Positions 39,501-52,634 of a stretch of DNA of 64,000 bases are shown piece after piece. The notes under the pieces were generated by a model that did not search any database, was not told the DNA's origin, and saw only the letters and a program-made list of their open reading frames with translations. The translations under genes were made by a program, and so were the position numbers. Source of the stretch: Membranipora membranacea (lineage: Eukaryota > Bryozoa > Gymnolaemata > Cheilostomatida > Membraniporidae); assembly GCA_914767715.1 (NCBI GenBank), contig OU612068.1:21142001-21206000 (forward strand), written 5' to 3'. How positions within the stretch are numbered: the stretch's first letter is position 1; each line of letters opens with the position of its first letter.

Positions 39501-42500
39501 TAAGAACTAGGAACTGAGAATTTTCCAATGTTTTTCTTCTGACGCTTATTTTCAGTTATCCAGTTTGAACAATGCAGCCCAGTGACGGATCTTACTTTAC
39601 AACCAAATGGGGTGAAACAGTTGGTACGTAAACCCAAAAATGTTTTGAGCCAAAAATTTTTGGGCAAAAAACATGGAGAACTCTCATTGTTATACTAAAT
39701 GGTATTAATTTTGATGCTGAAATATTAAAGATGCAAACACCGATTTTACACATTTCAATTCAGATTTGCCGAAGATGAAGGGAGTGAGGGGGCCTGCACT
39801 CCAGTGCTCTCCCCAAATCCGCCACTGCCATGGCCTCGAAAATATTCAGACCAGCCGGGTTCAGTCATCAAGGTGAAATATATAACAGCTTGCCTGTGAG
39901 ATATCACTTTTTATGTTCCTTGGTAGTCATTTATATATAAGCTGTATGATGACCACTCCTTTCTGTATATCAAGCTTTTAACCTCAAGGGTATGAAATCT
40001 CCATTCCTTTTCCACTAATCATTATTCTGATCGAAAACTCGCAATGCTAGCTTATTTATACGATGATTTCCAAAGAGGAGAAACGGCATTTATCTCAATC
40101 GGATGATTTACCAATTTTTATTACGGCAAAAAAGTTTTGATTTCATGATCATTTTCATCCTGACGAAGTATTTCAATGTCTTAACATGTACAACTCCTAG
40201 CAGATAGTACTAACCCAGAGGAGTAAATATTAGCTAGAGTTTAGTTTAGCTTGGGACTGGTTTTTTTTTTCGGATGGGCTTATTCAAAAATTTTTAAATA
40301 CCAACCAAATTCACCTACTCACACCAGGTTCTCAACTGCGCCATGACATGAAATCTCATTATTCTCTTACCAAACTACCAAAACTTTCTTTTTATAGGGG
40401 TGATATTTTGTTTGGGTCAGAATTTTTCCAGGATCCTCATTACAAAAACTGAGAACCAGTGGTATAACATAGACAACTGTAGTGTACCTGAGATGATGTG
40501 ACACTTTGCATGTTCATCCTGATCCCTGACGTCTAGTAGTAGGAATGGTTTATCTTCCAAGTTTGGGTCTGGTTGCGAGGGACTGATGGTTGGTTTGACA
40601 GGAGCGGGGTGTGAAGTCTCATGCTCTCCCACACCTGTGATCAACCTGCATAAAATAGTCAACCAATGTTGTCATCAAAATAATATTCAGTACCTCCTTG
40701 TCACGTGGCCAATTTTTTTGGTTTTTGATGGCCACATGACAATGCTATTCAGTACCCAATAGATGTGTAAAGACCATGACTGTTTGAGCAGTCTTAGTAA
40801 AATTACTTAACAAGCAATTTTGATTTTGTGGAACACTAAAAAGCGATCATATATTATTTATCTAATTGGTTTCGGCAGAATTACACGATGCTTTTCTTTT
40901 GTTGGTGCGGTGAAGGTGGTGAAAACATCGGCTATTTTTCGGTTGTGCGTAATGGCTGACATGCATTTTTTTACGTAAAATAATAGTGTGTTGACCAAAA
41001 GTTCTCTGGGTGAAAGGAGCTCATAGTACGGCGAGTAACAGCGCCGTACTCGTCTGAGTAGAAAGGTGACAGGAAGGACAAGTCAGCAGTGTCAGCGAGA
41101 CGAGGATTGAATTTCATATTACAAAGTTCATCAACAAAATGCGTCCAAATCAATACGTTATTACTGCACAAGAATAGGGTAATTATATCCAAGAAATAAT
41201 GTACAACTTATAATATGAAATTAATATACACATTTCAATTCAGCCGCAGTGCGTTGACCGCTGTATTTGACACAGACCCATTGATCTGCATGATTAGTGC
41301 AAGTTTTAAGATAGTGAAAGTGGAAAGGAACTTGAATAATGTGCGCCACAGTCTTGAAGTTGAAACTTCAATTTTTGCACAACAACATCACACAGTAGGT
41401 GGAATGATACACGTCACCATCGTGCTTATATCTATAGATCTACCTTTTTCTGTTATTGAAAAAACGGTTGAAAATTTATTGATGTGACTTTTGAGAAAAA
41501 TGACAATAGATGTTATTCCTAACACCTTGTCCAGCATCTTAAACAAAACTATAGGTTGTATCGATAATGCTTCATTTTGAATCTGACAAGCATGATTCAC
41601 AAGAAACATAGAACAGTTGTTATGATAACGTAAAGCCTAAGAAGCTGATTTCTATTGAGATGTCAAGTACTCTCATATAAACGGTGAGCAAAAGCAAAGA
41701 ACTATTACAAGGTAGTTGTCTGCTCTTAAAAAGAGTGAATGACATCAACATTTTTGATGAAAGCTATATCAGTTTGTTATCTTACAATAAATTCTATTGT
41801 TTCTATTTTTCTTGGGACCGATCCCTTAAATCACAGTCGCGAATAAGCCTCATGATCGATGGCAGTGATATTTGACAACAATATGACAGCATCTTACCCA
41901 TGTAAAGTTGATCTTGTAGTATCTCTGCCATTTTCTGTTTCTGGCCGATCTGTCTCAATTCCAACATCATGATCCAAACGTTGTAACTCGGAGCTTTGTG
42001 TGTTTGGTCTAGTGCTGTCTCCCACTAAAATGATACATAGGCTGTTATACGGCTGGAGTTATTTTGAAAACTGCATGCCAAAGGAGGGCACAATTCCAAT
42101 GTGATAAATTTGTGATAAATTTGTGATAATGGAGAAAAGCTAGTTTACAACCCCGACAACACATTTTTAACAATTAAAATGTAGATTATTGAGATGCAAC
42201 GCATATTTGAAAATCACCATGGTTGCAATATTTTTTAGCATCCCCCTATTGACACAAAGAAAAGTAGTAGAATAGCAATTCAACATCACAAACCTAGGGA
42301 TAATTTGAGAATTTTGAGCTATCTGACAGTATCAAGTTAATATTGCTTTTCAATTTTGGAGTTCAAAGCACTTCTTGATTGTGGGCATTTGACTCAATTA
42401 TAATGAATACCTTGATGCAGAACATGACAGAAAGACTATAAATGTTAATAGGGAGTTGTCTCTTCAAGCTGCAAGGGTAGACAATCCAAAATTTGCACTC

Positions 42501-45342
42501 CGTAATGACATAAATAATAACAGGTTGAAGATTAACTACATGATTTGGATTGCTTACTTTCACTCATATCATCAAAGAAAAGATCACCGTCCACTGAGGA
42601 GACTTGGACAATCTACAAAACAAATAAACCACTATAGCTATGAGCAACAGCAAGTACAAAGGAGTTAAAATGCCTCGTAACATTTACTCAATGAGTAATT
42701 AAATTGTTATTTAGGCAACCATACATTACTTAAACTTGCCATAAAGAGTTTGGAAGCTCACAATATTTACTAAGCAAATTCGAGATGATCATCTGAAAAA
42801 TCCATGCCCTATTATCTTCTGAATCCTTGCATATTGCGCAGAGACATCATAATGCACTGAAAATCAATAGTTAAATCTGTCCAATGTTTGGGAGTACTGA
42901 GGCAAATATCAATAATTAAGCAGTGATGGCACCTGCATCACGACACACAACCCCATGGTCTGGGGAAACAAATTTGTTATTAGTAAGATGAAATAAGGTT
43001 ACTCACAAGCTGGACAAAGGTGGTCACTTTCATCCTTTTAAAAAGTTCATCAGGACGGTATCTGTAATCTGCAAAAAAAGCACACTTTCTGTCATTTAGC
43101 AGACTGTTTGTTTATAACATACTTATATCTATATATGAAAACCTCAATAAAAACGCATAATAATACTAATAATAAACGTGTTCAGCTGGTATCAAAACAT
43201 ACTAAATAAACAGTTCTAGTATATCCATAAAGCTGAGGCCTCTCTTATACGGTTAACTAGAGTTATGTAACTGCACAAGATTTTTCAACTTTGGGAATGA
43301 GAAGATAATTTAGTTTATAGTTGAGCTCGCAAAATAGAGATGCTGTAGATGGGCCAAGTCAGAACGAGGCAACAGTAACTATGGACTCATTGTACCAAAA
43401 TTTAACTGATGGTCTTATTCTGCAAAGAAACACACCAAACAAATGAGCATTTACACTATTGGAGTAAATGTTAGCTTGAGTTTATCTTAGCTAGTTCGAG
43501 GATGCCTGAATGTTAGCTAAGTAAGCTAATATAAGCATGGGTGAATGCCGAACTTTTCCTCCTGCGTACTTTACCCCACTTGGGTAAATGTGGAATGGCA
43601 CCTTCACATAATCAATCTATCAACACACAGCCTATTTCACTTACTTGATCTTATCTCCTCGATTCTTTTGAGATATTTGTTCATACTAGATCCTATAAAG
43701 AAGAATTAAATATATAACATTAGTTCGTAAGCTGTCATTCTGTCAGAAGAAGACATGCAATGACTTGCTGTAGCCTTGTCACACGGCTAGACTTATTGAG
43801 GTCTGGCTCTTCCCTTCTTAAGTCAATTGAACATTAACAGCCAAAGCAACAAGTGATGAAATGAGGGGTTAGACCACTAACTGATGGATCAAGGGAACCA
43901 GAAATAGTCAAGATATGCTGGTAACCATCAAGTGAGCAGTTTTTCATGACAGACAATAAGCAAGCCTTTAACTATATTACCTGAATCCACCACGGCCGCG
44001 ACATCCTTATATCTCGGGTTTCTGGGCACTTTTTTCTTCATGGGCTACAAAAAAGTAAGCAGTAAGCATGGAAACGATGATACAACGTAACAAATAATGG
44101 ATCACCATTCGATTCCCGAAAGTATGTTGGAGTATGCCTACTGATTTGAAATTTTAAAACCACACCCAATTTATTTTATATTTATATATGTAGGCCTATG
44201 GGCTTAATATTTTTGAATAAGAGGATTAATGGAATATAAATATGGAATCTGGCTCAACACACTCCTAAATTGCCACGAAAATCTGATCAGTTGCTGGCAA
44301 TAAGTTTAATTGCATGACAAGAGATGTCAAATATAATTCTCTTCAATTTTCTTCCCCCAACCATAGGCTCAAATAGTCAAATATGTAGACATGAGGTAAT
44401 GATTGCCATGAGAGCCAGATCTAAGTATAGCGAGTCTTGAAATAAGTGGTGTCATAAGGGAAAAATCACACTTTTGAGTGGAACCTCATAATGAAAATTC
44501 AGATACATTGCTTTGTTTCTAATCTAAAATCTAACCAGAGTAATGCATAGCCCAAACTCGTCCCACCCTCCCTCCTCTGATGTAATGCTCGTCTACACCG
44601 TGACCACACCATTGATATGACTAAACCCTTCAACTAGGTCCACTTGTACCAGAACTGATAAGTGACTAAGTGTTAGCCACACAATTGGCTATGTGAATTT
44701 TGCGAGTTTAAACTATTGGTCAACAGTAAGCACAACCAATAGTCAACTATAAGGCTAGGAACATACACTATCTAGTAAACAAGGGAGTAAACAACACATT
44801 TAACACAATACATTTCATCATTGTAGATTGTTCCAGAATGTGTCGCTAATCATGAGTCAGCTATAATAAGCAAATAGTACCAGTCTTATGTCATGCTAAA
44901 GTAGTAGTAGTTGGTGTGACTGTCTTTCAAGTTTCTTGCAAAATCCTAACAATCTGAATTTCATTTAAGTATTTTAATACACAAGTCTTTGAAATGATGG
45001 CTCAACCAAAAAGTTAGATAGGCCTATCCATTTTCTTCATTGATATAACTAATCAACCAGGCTAAATGCCATAAAATTATGTAGGCTGTCTTGTGAGGAC
45101 AAGCTAGAAAGGATGAGTTTGCTACATAAATATATTTCACTCTTTGACAGAATAGTTCTAGTTGCACCAATGAATGAACTTAGTTGTAGAAGTTGTACTT
45201 GCCTTGTTCGTTGTAACTTTTAAAACAACACACTGGAAAACAATCAAACAAAATCGATTCAAGGGCTGAAAAAGAAGGCCAAGTTTGTACTTACATCCTG
45301 CTTCTGCTGTGATCGAGGTTTTATAATGTGAGAGTATGACAT
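36524..45342 (-). CDS. CEP41: Centrosomal protein of 41 kDa (CEP41), rhodanese-domain protein, 11 exons
   Basis: Centrosome and ciliary basal-body protein needed for tubulin polyglutamylation in cilia. Exons: 45295-45342, 43981-44044, 43645-43692, 43007-43068, 42558-42612, 41898-42024, 40488-40645, 39132-39199, 38390-38504, 37749-37928, 36524-36636; all phases join, 345 aa against 373 in human. Order: short N-terminus, the family signature [30 protein letters not shown], a variable acidic/polar region, [15 protein letters not shown], then the rhodanese domain ([48 protein letters not shown]), [13 protein letters not shown] and a Ser-rich tail ending HRKPFR. The rhodanese active-site loop reads YDEDER with Asp where a catalytic Cys would be, as in other CEP41 proteins, so a structural role is likely. 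An AATAAA about 380 bases past the stop may end the transcript. Confidence 0.95.
38151..38350 (+). mobile_element. tRNA-derived SINE in a CEP41 intron
   Basis: The head at 38151-38217 has an A-box-like TGGCTCGGTTGGTTAGAGC and a perfect B-box GGTTCGAATCC, with a T-stem CGTGG/CCAAC. A non-tRNA body of about 130 bases follows and it fades into T/A-rich sequence near 38350. The acceptor stem does not pair, so it is not a working tRNA. It lies in the intron between the exons at 37928 and 38390, antisense to CEP41; its right end abuts the donor of the latter. Confidence 0.75.
40219..40260. repeat. Solo end of a GGAGTAAATA repeat family
   Basis: AGGAGTAAATATTAGCTAGA continuing GTTTAGTTTAGCTTGGGACT matches the starts of the elements at 43461 and 55490. 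No right end is found nearby. CEP41 intron. Confidence 0.55.
40685..40756. mobile_element. Small foldback element flanked by a 10-base direct repeat
   Basis: The direct repeat ATTCAGTACC (40685-40694, 40747-40756) brackets inverted arms TTGTCACGTGGCCA and TGGCCACATGACAA (40698-40711, 40729-40742; one mismatch) around a T-rich loop. It lies just upstream of the CEP41 rhodanese exon that ends at 40645. Confidence 0.7.
43461..43576. mobile_element. MITE-like element, GGAGTAAAT family
   Basis: Starts GGAGTAAATGTTAGCTTGAG and ends near CTTTTCCTCCTGCGTACTTTACCCC, paralleling both ends of the copy at 55490-55681 (CTTTTCCTCCTACGCATTA). It is short and non-coding, in a CEP41 intron. Confidence 0.6.
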
Positions 45343-46988
45343 CCTAGCAATATCGATGGCTATAATGAATGTCAGTTAACTAACATGAATTGGAATTTGA
45401 CTTTTTTCTTCTCTTCAAAAATTGTTGATGTTGACTACAGGGTGGCACAAAGTAAAGCTCAGTTCAAATTCTCAAATTTTTCAAATTTCTTTATCAGTTT
45501 TGGGTTATTCAAATGTTTCAGATAAAAACCTTTTATATTTGTTGACATATATTTGTAAAGTATATTGTTAAATAATTTTAATCAATAAATATTTTTAATA
45601 ATTGATTTTTCACTGTACAATCAAATTGAATCATCTTAAGAAGTTATCCTCTCAGAAATTAATAAGGGAGATAACTTCCATATATAATGGTCAACTCGAT
45701 GGTTTGAACAATAAACATAAAAATACAGTATTTATTACATACTAATATAATTTATATTTATATGTTAATGGTATGAACCAAAAAATAACCTGTTACTCCT
45801 TGGTTTGAACAGGAAACATGAGACGTGAAACATGGGACAAACTCAGTGGAATCAATGAACTAAACCTGTTCATTGGTGGAATGAGCGAGATTTTATCAGA
45901 TGTCCATAAAGAATTATCTATGTGGCGGCACCGGTCGAACAAATGGACAGTAATGAAATGAACTATATTTTTATTTGTAGTAACTGAACTGAAATGAATG
46001 ACATGATATAAAGATAATGGTAAACCACATTCGAAGCATATGAACCATTTGAGGGACCAAAGAAACAAAAATACGTAAACATAGGATGAGACATGGGCGT
46101 ATATTATTCCGAAAAATCTGACCCACCACTTTTCACCCCAGACACAACTCGTGCGTGCGCAAAAATTTCGCGAATTTATTCGCAATATTTGACATTTTTA
46201 TGGTTTTTCACCCATTAAATCCAATTTATACCCAGAAATGGGTGTTTTATATGGAAAGAGCAGACAATGATAAAAAGAATGTAACATTTTAAATTTACAG
46301 CAACTAGACGATTGTAATAATGGGCCAGTTTCCAATACCACAATAATTAATTAAAAAGATGGAGTCATGTAGTAAGGATACAAAAGAAAAGGAGATACTA
46401 CGGAATAATGAATTCTGTTACCAGCAAATGATGCTGGGTTTCTGTACAGTAAAAAATATATACAGTTACTGATCCTAAAATATCTAGAGCATCATTACCC
46501 CTCTAACCCGATTAACCCCCCACACTATGGTTTGAGATTCGAAACTCTCCTGCTGTAATCAGGGCCTTTTTCACATACTTCACTGTGATCTAGTTGTGAG
46601 TCGTGGAATTCCGGCCATTATAAACTGTTCCTAAAAACTGTATCTTTAATTCTGCCAATTTTCTTTGGACATTCAGCTGTCACTGACTACTTCCCTACCT
46701 ATCACTGTACAGACGAGCTGTAAATCACTATAGAGGAGCATCAACGCCCGACGGTGATATAACAAAAGACAAAGTTGAATCCAGCGGTCAACTGATGTGT
46801 CTATTTGACAGTTAGACACTGATTTGCACACAATTAGAGAATAAGAAAACGAGGCATGAACAAATATTCTAGTAAAAGCCAAGAAGTAATGGCAAATAGC
46901 CTAGCCCTAAGATCAAAAACACACTGCTAACACAATTGCCGGGCGTGCCAGCACACTCATTTATTTTCCAAAAAAGCTACATTAAAGC

Positions 46989-47023
46989 TAGCCTGTCTTG
47001 ACAAGCTATGTCAAGACAGGCTA
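46989..47023. mobile_element. Transposon reduced to its inverted ends (TAGCCTGTCTTGACA)
   Basis: Two exact 15-base arms with a 5-base centre AGCTA. The arm equals the ends of the cluster at 23195-23728, showing this is a family present at several loci. TA at both outer ends suggests a TA target site. Confidence 0.75.
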
Positions 47024-47854
47024 CATTGCAGCGTAGTAGGAGTAACAATCACTAAAATTAATATCAAGATATTTTGCTTATGAGTATCTTGTCATAATTT
47101 ATGCTTTCATCACTATTATGGGGTTAATTTGGAAACAAATAGTTATAGGGTAGCTTATCAACACACTCGTGTTTTTTTGTTTTTCTTCCTTCGTCATTCT
47201 TACGCATATATTTAGACTTGATGATGAACCCAGACAAGACTCAATATACAGTACTTCAATTTGATACTGACACTCAACTGTACATCTCATCGAAATTGAA
47301 CCAGTTATCAATAAAATACTGCGCTGCAATACCCACACGTAAGTGCCTCAATGCTGATGCTCCATATAGTATCTTACCTAGGTTAATTGTAGAGTCAATG
47401 GCCTTACATTATTATTCTTTTTTCACTTAGGGTATTCTCTGCCTGTGTGTCTGTGTCATCTTATTAGAGATTCTGACATGATATGCAAGCAAGATCATAC
47501 TAACCATTCATCAATCTCGTGCTCAATTTTACAATCTTCGATATATTATACCTTTGTCGTTTATTTTCTCCATATTTTCCCAGAACTTTGAAAACACCGT
47601 ACCAGGAATTAGTCTGTCAAATAAAAAGTGTATGATTATAATAGATGAAAAATCACTAAACAGAAAACTTGCCATCGATGATTAAAACTTTGTTGGAAAT
47701 TTGAAAAGGAAACCAACAATCTAGATTCAGAATCAGATAACCACGGTATGGTGTCTTGCATTGGTTTGATTTTTGGTACTGACGACAGCCAAAAGGATTG
47801 AAGAAAATATCCATTTTTCCTGCAGCTGCTAAGCCAAGCCCAGCCCAGCTGAGC

Positions 47855-47914
47855 CATTGGGACAACCCATAAACATAATTTTAAATAAGAGTATTTATGT
47901 TTATGGGATAACCA
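47855..47914. repeat. Foldback sequence
   Basis: CCCATAAACATAA at 47866-47878 and its exact inverse at 47895-47907 are separated by 16 bases. ATTGG and CCAAT further out also pair, giving broken arms of about 23 bases. Confidence 0.7.
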
Positions 47915-48545
47915 ATCCAGCTATGGGAGTTGCTCATTCATTTACAATGAGAATACAACTCTGGCAAATGAAAATGAGAATTTTTATCGAAAAAATGGTG
48001 AAGTACCAGCAAGCTGTCTGTCTAGAATTCCACATCAGTCATCAATGCACAAGCCATTCTGTGAGAATACATATACTTGAATTGAATTTGATCCTTGATT
48101 TCATTTTACTGACCGTATGTTTTTATTTGACATCATCAACAATACCTTATACTAACTGATTTAATATAGTCATATCAATACCTATACTGCAAAAATATAG
48201 CATGTGCCCACCAAAGATTCCTTGGAGGTACAGCGAGATATCTAGTGGAAAAAGAGTAACCATCTCCGCGGCGTAACCTATCTCCTTACTAGGGGTTAAC
48301 ATTATATTGTACCTGCTACTCAAAATATAATCTTCACAATGTATTTGGAAGATTTTGAATCGGGGAAAAATAATCATAACTCCCTAATTCAAGGTGCTGA
48401 ATGCTAGCAAAACTTTGATTATGAATGTTTCACTATATACTCATGCCAATTTTTCGCGTACAGTAAATGTAAATGAAAATCTCTTACTACAAAACCTTAT
48501 GTAAATTTTTAAAGAATTGTCTCTAAATGCAACACCCGTCTTTTT

Positions 48546-48940
48546 CTCATGCGTAAACTTAAATCAATCGATCTCAATGAAACGGGTCTGGAGATTTTTT
48601 GCATAACAAATATTAGATCAATCAATGCTATGATATGCCAGTGTTCTACACCTTTCTCTCTCTCTGATGGAAGCAAGGCTAGGCTTGAGAGTATACAGAG
48701 ATCAGCCTTCAGGGTAATCCACCCTGAATTTGAGTATGAGGAGCGATGTATAGCCTAACAATTACCTAAGCTAAATGATTTTATTTTCTCTCTTTGTTAT
48801 AAACATTTTAGTACTATTTTAGATGATAAGTGCCACCCATTTCATCACAGGATTGTTTTTAACCAAAGCCCGATTTAGACCAAAACATTGCCGAACAACA
48901 AACGGTGGTCAAGCTTTTTCAGCTATTTTATGACTTTTTA
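48546..48940 (+). mobile_element. Decayed non-LTR reverse transcriptase fragment
   Basis: Conceptual translation aligns with the C-terminal part of the fragment at 25897-26640: LNETGLEIFCITNIRSI against [31 protein letters not shown] against [14 protein letters not shown], then after an in-frame TAA, LPKLNDFIFSLCYKHFST against [19 protein letters not shown] frame change precedes the last part (FRPKHCRTTNGGQAF). It is an inactive relic. Confidence 0.7.
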
Positions 48941-49124
48941 TAAACTACAACTTTATGTAAAGACCTAACCTGAGACCTATCACCAGCATATGATTTTTTT
49001 ATCATCTCTGTCATGATAATGTATGTTCATAAAACTACATTCACATACATATCTGGGAAATCCAAAACTCTGATTACATGGCAGTTTAAGCTACCCGATA
49101 ACAGCAGGGTGTTTCTCTGTTCTC

Positions 49125-49217
49125 TGATTACACCAGGGAGGGTGGGAGAGGTCACGTGACAGCTGAAGTGCAATCTCCATACATCCCACCCTCCCTCTTC
49201 CACCCTCCCTGATTACA
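49125..49217. mobile_element. hAT-like MITE with 8-base direct repeats
   Basis: The direct repeat TGATTACA at 49125-49132 and 49210-49217 brackets CCAGGGAGGGTGGGA...CCACCCTCCC. Ends of CAGGG type and an 8-base duplication suit the hAT superfamily. Internal TCCCACCCTCCCT repeats the end. Related copy at 56284-56310. Confidence 0.65.
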
Positions 49218-51834
49218 TTGTGTAGAAAAATATATCAAAACTGTGAGTTGTCTCTGCTTACAATCTATCAAAAATTGATTTCAAGTTGATACTGTACGGA
49301 TTTCACAGGCTAACTAACACCTTTTGTAGTCTGAAATGTACACAGCACACTACTATTCTAAAAGAATCTGAAAAGCTTTATATCATTACTATACAAAATA
49401 TAAACTAATACAATCAGGTGCCAGCATTGGCATCAAGTGACAGCAAAACTGGCAGGTGGGTACTAGAAGGGCAAAAGGGTTATACAGTGTGTGTTCCCTT
49501 TGTTAGTTGTCTTAAATACCTTGTTATTGGAATTCTCTGGCCAGCATGTAACCCATGATATGCTTTTCTATGTGAAACTAATAAAGTCTGTTGAGTTTTA
49601 TCAAGTCATGGATCATGATCATAAATCAATGAAACTTATTCCCTCTCCCTGTGAGATGGGGGTGCCTTTCATAAATGATTGAATCAATGAACTCCCTCTT
49701 CACTGATTGAATGGATGTTAATTGAAAAGAGGGTTCTCAGTATTCTGTTAGGTATAGATAGTGTGCAACCTTTTTCTTGGGCCCCCTTTCCCATGGAGCA
49801 GGGATTTTGGGAAAGTCCCACTAACTCCCTGCTTATTAGTGGAGCTAAAAGTCTGAGGACAACAAAAGCTCTGGCCCTGAGCCTAGTAGTTCAGTTGCAA
49901 GCAGTCAACCCATTCATATAACTGTGGCAATATGAATATGGGCGCTCGGCTTGACTTGTGATTCTGACTTTTGTGAGCTAAAGATTATTATGAGCCCCCA
50001 GACACAGAGGGCCAGTGATGCCCTTACTACTGATGGACCCTATCAGCAGTGGGAACTCATTCAGGGATTGTATACCGTACATAGCTTATTTATAGCAGTA
50101 ACATGAAATCCACAGGACTAGTGACTTTCAGTAGACAACTGACATACTAACTGCCCTAAAACCTTTCAACACAGCTCTCCATTTAGAACAATACAAGTGA
50201 AATTGTATCATATTCTAGCTGTAATGATAAAGACAATCCAAGTGGAGGAGAGTTTAAGCCTATCCATATTTCTTAGCCTATAGGTTAATGCCCCATACTC
50301 ACACTTCAACCTCAACCACAGCTTTTGATGTGTTGTGCCAGGCAATTGTACTTTACTGATAGCCTATGTGTTTTTGTCAGAACGGGTCACGAGTATTTCA
50401 TTTGCCTCCTTGTCAAAAAGTACATAGTTTTTACATAGTTAGTACTAGTCTGAGCCCCCAAGACGGCCCCCCTGGCGGGGGAAAGTACAAGTTATTCTGT
50501 AAATCAGTAAGCAGTCATACTGTGTTTTGTTACCCGACCGTCCATTTGGTAATTATCGGGAAAAAAACTCCATAAAAATTGTACATTGTAATTTCAAGAA
50601 TTTCTAGTGAAAAACTCATTTTACTCTAGGTAGGGGACACATTATGGCATGTAGGGCTGTTCCGGATTTCCTTTAAAACAAATAATAATGAGAGTTGGAT
50701 CTTTGACTTGATCGATATAAATAGCTATCACCTACCAGCTCAATAAAAATAAGAAATCCACAAACAAATGGACCGATTCTATTTCGCAACTGATTAAATG
50801 CTTTATTTGACACATAAATGTTAAGACTTTCCACACAACCTCAGAATCACCTCAGATGATTTTTGATTCCCCTAAAATCTGTAAATAAAAAAATCATTGG
50901 TGTCTCACGTAAACTGAACCGCAGTGTATACGCAGGTTGTAGATCTGATCTAAAGGCTGGGGTCAGCTGAGGTTACCGACACTGTATTTCAATGATTGCT
51001 CAGTTAAAACCCTTGACAATTGTAAATTCTTTATTTATCTAGCCAATATATCAACATAATATGAGGATTTCATGACTTATATTCCTTTCAGATGTGAACA
51101 CGCTTCCCCAGGACACAAAATTACACAGGATTAGCCGAGGACTACATTTTGTAGTGTGACACTAATAGCTCTGCACTGCAGCGACTTGAGGTAAGTCTGT
51201 AATCGCTTACCTGCAGGTAGTTATTTTTTAAAACCTGCGCTTATCATTGAATAACAGGTATTTTGATTGCGCAGGTAATCTTCTTACTTACATACTGTTA
51301 TCTTATTCAATGGGCCCAGGCGTCTTTAACACTATATATGGATAATAATTTCAACTCTTACCTACTCATGAAGCTACTCTACTCTCTTTGGTTCAAAGCA
51401 GAGCTGTACTGTCTAGACATAAAATTTTCATTATTGTTCTTGCTCGTTACTTAATTCTCAACTATTTTTTCTTCTTGATACCACACAAGTGACTGAGTCT
51501 GAGCAATGAAAAACCCTCCCTTTCAAAGACAAAAGCTTAATTTGTTCAACATAACTGTATCACTAGATGTAACACATTTACTGTATAATGAGACAGTTAG
51601 TTAGTGTATTTTTAGACATTGTCACCTATGCAGCAGCTGTCAGTCTTCATTAAATACGCTGCGATCATTCATTTTTTTACCGCCAACTGGAATGGTAAAC
51701 GCATACTGTACTGTTTAAAAAACAATTAGTGGCTCAAATCACCTATCAATTCTCTGCTAAGCCCATCTAGATTTGTCAGTGAGATTATTCCTGACATGGC
51801 ATGTGTTGAAAGTGGCATCTCAGTGTGTGGCGAT

Positions 51835-51888
51835 TATATATAACCAACCTTCATCTCACATTGACAGCTGAGCTTATGAGCACTCATG
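51835..51888 (+). promoter_or_regulatory. Candidate core promoter and short first exon for the ErbB gene
   Basis: TATATATAA at 51835-51843 is followed about 30 bases later by a plausible start region and a strong donor ATG|GTGAGT at 51888/51889. A tiny open frame (ATG at 51876, four codons) runs into it in phase 1, the phase accepted by the ErbB exon at 61498, but it has no signal peptide and is probably untranslated leader. Motif evidence only. Confidence 0.3.
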
Positions 51889-52255
51889 GTGAGTAAAGGT
51901 GCTTGTACGTATCAAGTCTGATCTTGATTTGTTCAGTGACCTCACTCTAGACACCAAATTTGTATTGTTGTAACTGTTAGATTGGTGTAATTAACTACAG
52001 CAGGGGATACCTTTCTCATATAATACAGCTTCTCCGGAGGATCGGCGCTCTAAGTGTGTATTTGTGGAGTGGATTGTATAATACAAAATACTTGAGATAC
52101 TGGGACTGCAGCGGCTTCTGGGTGATTAAGATGCATCCCTGGACTACGGCTACAGCATCTTTGTGGATTACTTGACACACTGGATATTACGCAGCAGCTA
52201 AGCTGAATTACAGAGGAGTGTAGTAGTAACTGCTGAAGAAGGCATCGCCTATATT

Positions 52256-52376
52256 ATGAGGCTGTTCTTCGCGAGCTTTATCAGGTGTTTACTGATAAAC
52301 TTGGCTGTGATTATAAGCTCATCTCTCCCACTGATACTATTTGCACCTGTCGCGGCCTCATCCTGGATGTATGATG
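52256..52376 (+). CDS. EGFR: Candidate alternative first coding exon (leader A) of the ErbB gene
   Basis: From an ATG, 40 codons form a basic start and long hydrophobic core (MRLFFASFIRCLLINLAVII, then LPLILFAPVAASSW), resembling a signal peptide with possible cleavage near AAS. It ends GATG|GTAAGT, a near-ideal donor in phase 1. Spliced to 61498 it gives a Val followed by KEVCQGTNNG. The preceding bases (52.02-52.25 kb) are less AT-rich, like a 5' UTR. Linkage to ErbB is inferred from strand, phase and leader type. Confidence 0.5.
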
Positions 52377-52634
52377 GTAAGTTAGCTTGTGTTACGTAAT
52401 CTTTGCTCTCAACCCTAGATTTTTTAAGATAATTGGTTAAAAGTTTTATATCTAAATTGGTATGCCCCAAGGATCATGCCTCACAGCAGGAAGGGAACCA
52501 GAGAAATATGACAAATATATATTACCTATGGGATTAAATGGGGACCTGCCATCCTTAATTTACAATTGGTTGGTGTTGGTACCATTTCTTTGTGCTTGCT
52601 GCTGATTGGTGCTTTTGGAACAGCTTATAGTTGT

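Larger units (their letters stand above)
45343..51834. other. Gene-poor region between CEP41 and the ErbB gene (divergent)
   Basis: Contains the CEP41 promoter and probably distal ErbB regulation. No multi-exon gene is supported. It holds the repeats listed at 46989-47023, 47855-47914, 48546-48940 and 49125-49217; the rest is AT-rich with only chance-length open frames. Confidence 0.5.

Noticed and set aside
45793-46185. A 130-codon minus-strand open frame, and a 47-codon plus-strand frame starting at 45818 (MRRETWDKLSGINEL) overlapping it
   Set aside because: No homology recognised, no splice partners and hydrophobic composition typical of chance frames in AT-rich DNA. The plus-strand frame looks more protein-like but is short and isolated.
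51206-51290. Palindrome-like ACCTGCGC/GCGCAGGT repeats
   Set aside because: The arms align poorly beyond 8 bases and cannot be delimited as one element.
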